Source: an uncultured Oscillospiraceae bacterium
Lineage (GTDB): Bacteria > Bacillota > Clostridia > Oscillospirales > Oscillospiraceae
NCBI GenBank assembly: GCA_910587395.1
Contig: CAJULJ010000099.1
Span: forward strand, 1 to 7,579
DNA length: 7,579 nucleotides
Direction: 5' to 3'
The position numbers were made by a program, and so were the translations under genes. Positions 4,299-7,579 of the stretch are shown in pieces. A model generated the notes under the pieces. It saw only the letters and a list, made by a program, of their open reading frames with translations. It searched no databases and was not told the origin of the DNA. The stretch's first letter is position 1; every line of letters begins with the position of its first letter.

Positions 4299-7082
4299 TC
4301 AGTTGTCAGCCAGCCGAATGACAAACGATACCTGATGGTCCCGCTCACCGCTGACCCGATAGGGTTCCTCCACGTCCGCGCCCCAGCTGTCGATGCCGCC
4401 CACGCCGCGCATGGCGCCACACACCGTTACCACGGTGCGTACGGGCGGGGGCAGTTCCTCCCGGTGGGCCGCCTGTTCCAGCTGCTGGGGGGTGTAAGGG
4501 AGGGCGGAGAAGGCGAAGGCGGCGCCGTTCATCTCCAGTGTCAGCTTGTTTCTGCCCGCCATGTGAAAGACGGCGGCGTGGGTGTCCATATGACAGCCGC
4601 ACTCCTGGGGCGTCAGATAGGCGGGAATGTGGGGAACCTCCCGATGCCAGCCGAACACGCCGCCCTTTCTGCGGTCGGGATAGGTCTCTCCGGACAGACC
4701 CAGCCAGTCCACCCGCTCCACCGGTACCGGGGTGGCGAAGCGCAGACCGAACAGGGGCAGCTCGGGCCGCCCCGCCTCGCCGTGATAGCGGGTGTCCACC
4801 GTCATGCGGCCCGCGCTGTCCAAGATGTAGGTCACCTCGGTGCTCAGTCCCGGCAGAGCGGGGGCGGTATAGACAAAGCGGATGGAGACGGACTCCCCGC
4901 TCTCGCCCAGCACCTCAATATTTTCACACTTCTGCCAGGCGTCCGCCGCCGCCCAGATGGAGCTGCTGGCGGCGAAACCATTGCCCATGTCATTTTCCGT
5001 CCGCGCCCGCCAATAAGCGGGGCGGGGCGCCCGCCACAGCCACTCCCGGCTTCCGGTACGCAGAGAAACAGGCCCCCCTTCGGGGTAGGAGAACAGCACT
5101 TCGAATCCCTCGCCCCGGATGCCCAGAGCTCCGTCGCCGTGGGTAACGCGCAGGGGGGATTTTCTTTTCGGCGCAGGGAGCGCCGCGGCCTGTGCCGCCC
5201 GTTCATTGGCCTCATCGTGGCGCGCCCGCTCTTCCGGGGAGGAATACCAGTACCGTACCTCCTGCATGGCGGGCTTTTCGGCGCCGTCGGCAAAGACGAT
5301 GCCGTTGCCGCTGAAGGCGTAATCTGTCTGCCGCTCTCCAAAGTCGCCGCCGTAGCCGAGAGCCCGCTCCCCATTGTGGTTGACGCGCCACAGAGCCTGG
5401 TCCATATAGTCCCAGATGAAGCCGCCCTGGTACCTGGAGAACTCCTCCCCCAGGCGGATATAGCTCTCCATGCCGCCCAGGGAATTGCCCATGCTGTGCA
5501 TATACTCACAGAGGATGAAGGGCTTTTTCGGGTCGCTCTCCAGGTACTCCCGAATGGCCTGGGGCGGCGCGTACATCCGGCTCTCCACGTCGGAAATCTG
5601 GTCAAATTCCCGGCAGTTGAACACACCCTCATAATGGACGATGCGGCTGGGGTCGCTTGTCCGGAAAAACTCCGCCATGGCCAGGAGATCCTCTCCGGCG
5701 TAGGATTCGTTTCCGCAGGACCAGAACAGGATGGAAACGTGGTTTTTGTCCCGCTCGAACATAGATCTGGCCCGGTCCACCACGCACTGCTTCCACTCGG
5801 GCAGACTGCCCGGTACGTTCCAGGAGGGGTCAATCTTCCCCAGCTTCTGCCAGGAGCCGTGGCTCTCCAGGTTGGCCTCGTCCATAACGTAGACGCCGTT
5901 CCGGTCACAGAGGTGATACCAGGGGGTCTGGTTGGGATAGTGACAGGTGCGCACGGCGTTGATATGGTTGCGTTTGAAGGTTTCTATCGCGGCGGTCATG
6001 TCGGCCATGCCGATGGCCCGGCCTGTTTCCGGGTTCCACTCGTGGCGGTTCACGCCATTGAGCATCAGCCTTTCCCCATTGAGGAGCATGAGGCCGTTTT
6101 TCAGCTCGAACCGCCGGAAACCAGTGTCGTAGGGTATCACTTCGTTTACGGTTCCGTCTGCGGCGGACAGGGTCAGCGTCACCTGGTAAAGCTCGGGCGT
6201 CTCGTGGGTCCAGGGGCGAACGTTCTCTAACCGCATGGGCTGGCTGTGCAGGTATCCGTCCTGGGCTGTCAGCCCCAAAGCTCCGTCGAACAAAACGCCC
6301 TGTACCGGGTGGGAGATTTTGCACCGGACCGACGCGCCGTCCGTCTCACCATCCAAAAGAAGGCGGATGGATAGCGTGCCGGTGGTATTGTCGTCCTCCA
6401 ACCCCACCTGGAGCCACAGGTCCTCCAGATGCACCGCAGGCTTGGCGTACAGGTACACCGGACGAAAAATGCCGCTGAACCGGAAAAAGTCCTGATCCTC
6501 AATCCACGCCGCGCTGGAGCGCTTGTACACCTCCACGCACAACCGGTTGCCTTCATCCCGGACATAGGGGGTCAGATCGAAGTCCGAAGGTGTGAAGCTG
6601 TCCTCGGCATAGCCCACGAACTGTCCGTTGAGCCACACATAGCACGCCTGCTCCACTCCCTGAAAGCTGACGCACACCCGCCGGCCCCGCAGGCCGGGGT
6701 CCAGGTCAAATTCCCGGACATAGCTGCCCACCGGATTGTCGTCCAGATCCACCTGGGGCGGGCGCAGCTCGGCGTGACCATCCCAGGGGTAGAGGGTATT
6801 GATATACTGGATCTGCCCATATCCCTGGGTCTCCATATGCCCAGGCACCAGGATGGTCCCAAGGCGGGAGCCGTCAAATCCCTCCAGCCAGAAATCCGCC
6901 GGTCGGGCGGCGGGGCTGGGACTCCACACAAACCGCCACACCCCATCTAAAGACTGACGCAGGGAGGTCTCTCCCCGCGCCAGCTCCTGCATGGAGGCAT
7001 AGCACACATGGTCGGAATGAGCGTCCAACCGGTTTACACGGAACACAGCGGGGTTGGTCAGCCAGGAAAGCTCTGCGCGCAT
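4299..7082 (-). CDS. lacZ: Beta-galactosidase, glycoside hydrolase family 2
   Basis: This 927-residue enzyme should hydrolyse terminal beta-galactosides such as lactose by the retaining mechanism. Domains in order are a sugar-binding jelly roll (about 37-215), an immunoglobulin-like domain (about 217-325), the catalytic TIM barrel (about 327-615), a linker domain, and a C-terminal beta-sandwich (about 655-925) with R-T-E-N-D-M-G-N-G at 694-702. The acid/base is Glu459 (W-S-C-G-N-E-S) and the nucleophile Glu526 (I-L-C-E-Y-M-H). Glu406 and His408 (D-E-A-N-L-E-S-H-G) match the magnesium ligands of the E. coli enzyme, and the E-D-Q-D-F-F-R-F-S-G-I-F-R block at 195-207 matches its substrate/sodium site. 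It is somewhat shorter than E. coli LacZ and keeps in one chain what LacL and LacM split. It has no signal peptide, so it is cytoplasmic. The ATG at 7082 has AAGGAG 8 bases upstream. No permease or regulator gene is adjacent inside the window. Confidence 0.96.
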   Translation of the reverse strand: MRAELSWLTNPAVFRVNRLDAHSDHVCYASMQELARGETSLRQSLDGVWRFVWSPSPAARPADFWLEGFDGSRLGTILVPGHMETQGYGQIQYINTLYPWDGHAELRPPQVDLDDNPVGSYVREFDLDPGLRGRRVCVSFQGVEQACYVWLNGQFVGYAEDSFTPSDFDLTPYVRDEGNRLCVEVYKRSSAAWIEDQDFFRFSGIFRPVYLYAKPAVHLEDLWLQVGLEDDNTTGTLSIRLLLDGETDGASVRCKISHPVQGVLFDGALGLTAQDGYLHSQPMRLENVRPWTHETPELYQVTLTLSAADGTVNEVIPYDTGFRRFELKNGLMLLNGERLMLNGVNRHEWNPETGRAIGMADMTAAIETFKRNHINAVRTCHYPNQTPWYHLCDRNGVYVMDEANLESHGSWQKLGKIDPSWNVPGSLPEWKQCVVDRARSMFERDKNHVSILFWSCGNESYAGEDLLAMAEFFRTSDPSRIVHYEGVFNCREFDQISDVESRMYAPPQAIREYLESDPKKPFILCEYMHSMGNSLGGMESYIRLGEEFSRYQGGFIWDYMDQALWRVNHNGERALGYGGDFGERQTDYAFSGNGIVFADGAEKPAMQEVRYWYSSPEERARHDEANERAAQAAALPAPKRKSPLRVTHGDGALGIRGEGFEVLFSYPEGGPVSLRTGSREWLWRAPRPAYWRARTENDMGNGFAASSSIWAAADAWQKCENIEVLGESGESVSIRFVYTAPALPGLSTEVTYILDSAGRMTVDTRYHGEAGRPELPLFGLRFATPVPVERVDWLGLSGETYPDRRKGGVFGWHREVPHIPAYLTPQECGCHMDTHAAVFHMAGRNKLTLEMNGAAFAFSALPYTPQQLEQAAHREELPPPVRTVVTVCGAMRGVGGIDSWGADVEEPYRVSGERDHQVSFVIRLADN

Positions 7083-7460
7083 GATGGTGTCTCCTTAAAT
7101 TTGGTATTCTTTTACCGTGCCCGCAGCCGGGGCCGGCAGTGGAACATGATGTGCAAGAACAGATGGAAGCGGCCGCACCCGTCCAAAGGGGCGCTTTTGT
7201 TCAGAGACGCGGACAGGGCGGACAAACTGCCGGTGGATATACACAACGGCATGAGGTCTGGCGTCATATAAATCAATATCGGCGCGCCGGGGCTTCCACA
7301 TAAGCCGAGACCATGGAGGAATTTCCACATGATACCTTTTCCCGCTGCTTGCCCATGGCGGGTTTCTACAGCCTGCGAACGGCAAATGAGCCGTTCTTAC
7401 GAGCGCACCCAATCTGTGCAAAAAGACCGATGATGGGTAAGACGGGCTGGCAGAAAGCTT
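7083..7460. other. Non-coding leader and control region upstream of lacZ
   Basis: No open frame here has a ribosome site or a recognisable protein sequence. The lacZ ribosome site AAGGAG is at 7091-7096. Further out the octamer TTCCACAT occurs twice in direct orientation (7294-7301 and 7323-7330, 29 bp apart). I could not find a convincing minus-strand -35/-10 pair for lacZ; several partial matches exist but none stands out. An inverted repeat at 7377-7396 is listed separately. Confidence 0.5.
7377..7396. repeat. Perfect 7-bp inverted repeat in the lacZ upstream region
   Basis: GAACGGC (7377-7383) and GCCGTTC (7390-7396) are perfect complements around the 6-base loop AAATGA. No U-tract follows on either strand. 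Position between lacZ and the divergent promoter at the right edge makes it a possible operator for either side, or a small transcript hairpin. Confidence 0.35.
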
Positions 7461-7467
7461 TTGCAGT

Positions 7468-7514
7468 TTTAGCGACTTTTTATTTGATAAAATGGCGAAA
7501 AGTCTGTTGCTAAA
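7468..7514. repeat. Interrupted inverted repeat near the right-edge promoter
   Basis: TTTAGC-GACTTTT (7468-7480) is complementary to AAAAGTC-tgtt-GCTAAA (7498-7514); the right arm carries four extra bases. Nested inside is TTTTAT-ttg-ATAAAA (7478-7492). The element lies 37-83 bases upstream of the plus-strand -10 at 7554, a usual distance for a regulator-binding site. It could alternatively be a weak AT-rich hairpin without regulatory role. Confidence 0.35.
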
Positions 7515-7550
7515 GCGCCCAAATCCTACATGGCGTCGTCAATAAAAATA

Positions 7551-7559
7551 TGATATAAT
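7551..7559 (+). promoter_or_regulatory. Extended -10 promoter for a plus-strand gene beyond the window
   Basis: TGATATAAT is a perfect extended -10 (TG, one base, then TATAAT). No good -35 lies 16-18 bases upstream, which extended -10 promoters tolerate. The window ends with AAAGAAAAGGGGG (7567-7579), which could be the start of a ribosome site. A gene transcribed away from lacZ therefore probably starts within a few bases of the right edge. Its identity is not visible. Confidence 0.55.
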
Positions 7560-7579
7560 CGTCCTCAAAGAAAAGGGGG

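Noticed and set aside
4094..4420. Longer sodC start from 4420, or from the Met pair near 4141
   Set aside because: These starts have no ribosome site, the long form would overlap lacZ, and the added residues are not SodC-like. The ATG at 4093 has AGGAG at 8 bases.
4167..6230. Long plus-strand open frame of 687 codons
   Set aside because: It lies antisense to lacZ, has low-complexity Gly/Ala/His/Pro-rich translation and no ribosome site. It is a GC-driven shadow of the lacZ codons.
7095..7421. Minus-strand open frame of 108 codons ending 13 bases before lacZ
   Set aside because: It starts at TTG with no ribosome site, has no recognisable domain and is Arg/Pro/His-rich. I treat the region as lacZ leader, though a degraded gene cannot be fully excluded.
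7313..7513. Plus-strand open frame of 66 codons
   Set aside because: It has no ribosome site before the ATG, the translation resembles nothing known, and it overlaps the inverted repeats.
1..7579. CRISPR array, tRNA/rRNA, insertion sequence or phage genes
   Set aside because: No spaced direct repeats, tRNA-like folds, transposase or integrase motifs, or terminal inverted repeats were seen on either strand.

Overview
The window reads as chromosomal DNA from a GC-rich, Gram-positive anaerobe, most likely a gut clostridium of the Oscillospiraceae type (Flavonifractor/Lawsonibacter-like). This is inferred from strong AAGGAG ribosome sites, a Gram-positive-type lipoprotein signal, and a Cu/Zn superoxide dismutase of the kind I recall from gut Firmicutes. 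No sequence search was possible, so the taxon is an inference. All recognisable genes lie on the minus strand and are transcribed from right to left.

Right edge (7083-7579): about 500 bases with no believable gene. It holds the lacZ leader, two inverted repeats and, at the extreme right, a plus-strand extended -10 (TGATATAAT) followed by a purine-rich ribosome-site-like stretch. A divergent gene therefore probably begins just outside the window.

Middle: lacZ (7082-4299) encodes a complete GH2 beta-galactosidase with both catalytic glutamates. After a 205-base gap with a GC-rich hairpin comes sodC (4093-3572), a Cu/Zn superoxide dismutase with all metal ligands but no signal peptide. A perfect 15-bp hairpin follows sodC.

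Left half: a separate operon begins at a candidate extended -10 promoter near 3262-3290, flanked by an imperfect inverted repeat. Its order is tctC (substrate-binding lipoprotein), tctB (small membrane subunit), tctA (large membrane subunit), then the first 27 codons of a sulfatase that runs off the left edge. A hairpin and a candidate internal promoter lie between tctC and tctB. The sulfatase start lies 4 bases beyond the tctA stop and its ribosome site lies inside the end of tctA, so the two are almost certainly co-translated. The simplest reading is that the tripartite tricarboxylate transporter imports an organic anion, perhaps itself sulfated, and a cytoplasmic sulfatase removes the sulfate.

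Nothing here is a clear new defence or mobile system. The parts most worth a second look are the transporter-sulfatase coupling, the atypical ligand-loop sequence of the binding protein, the apparently cytoplasmic Cu/Zn superoxide dismutase, and the regulatory structures between genes.
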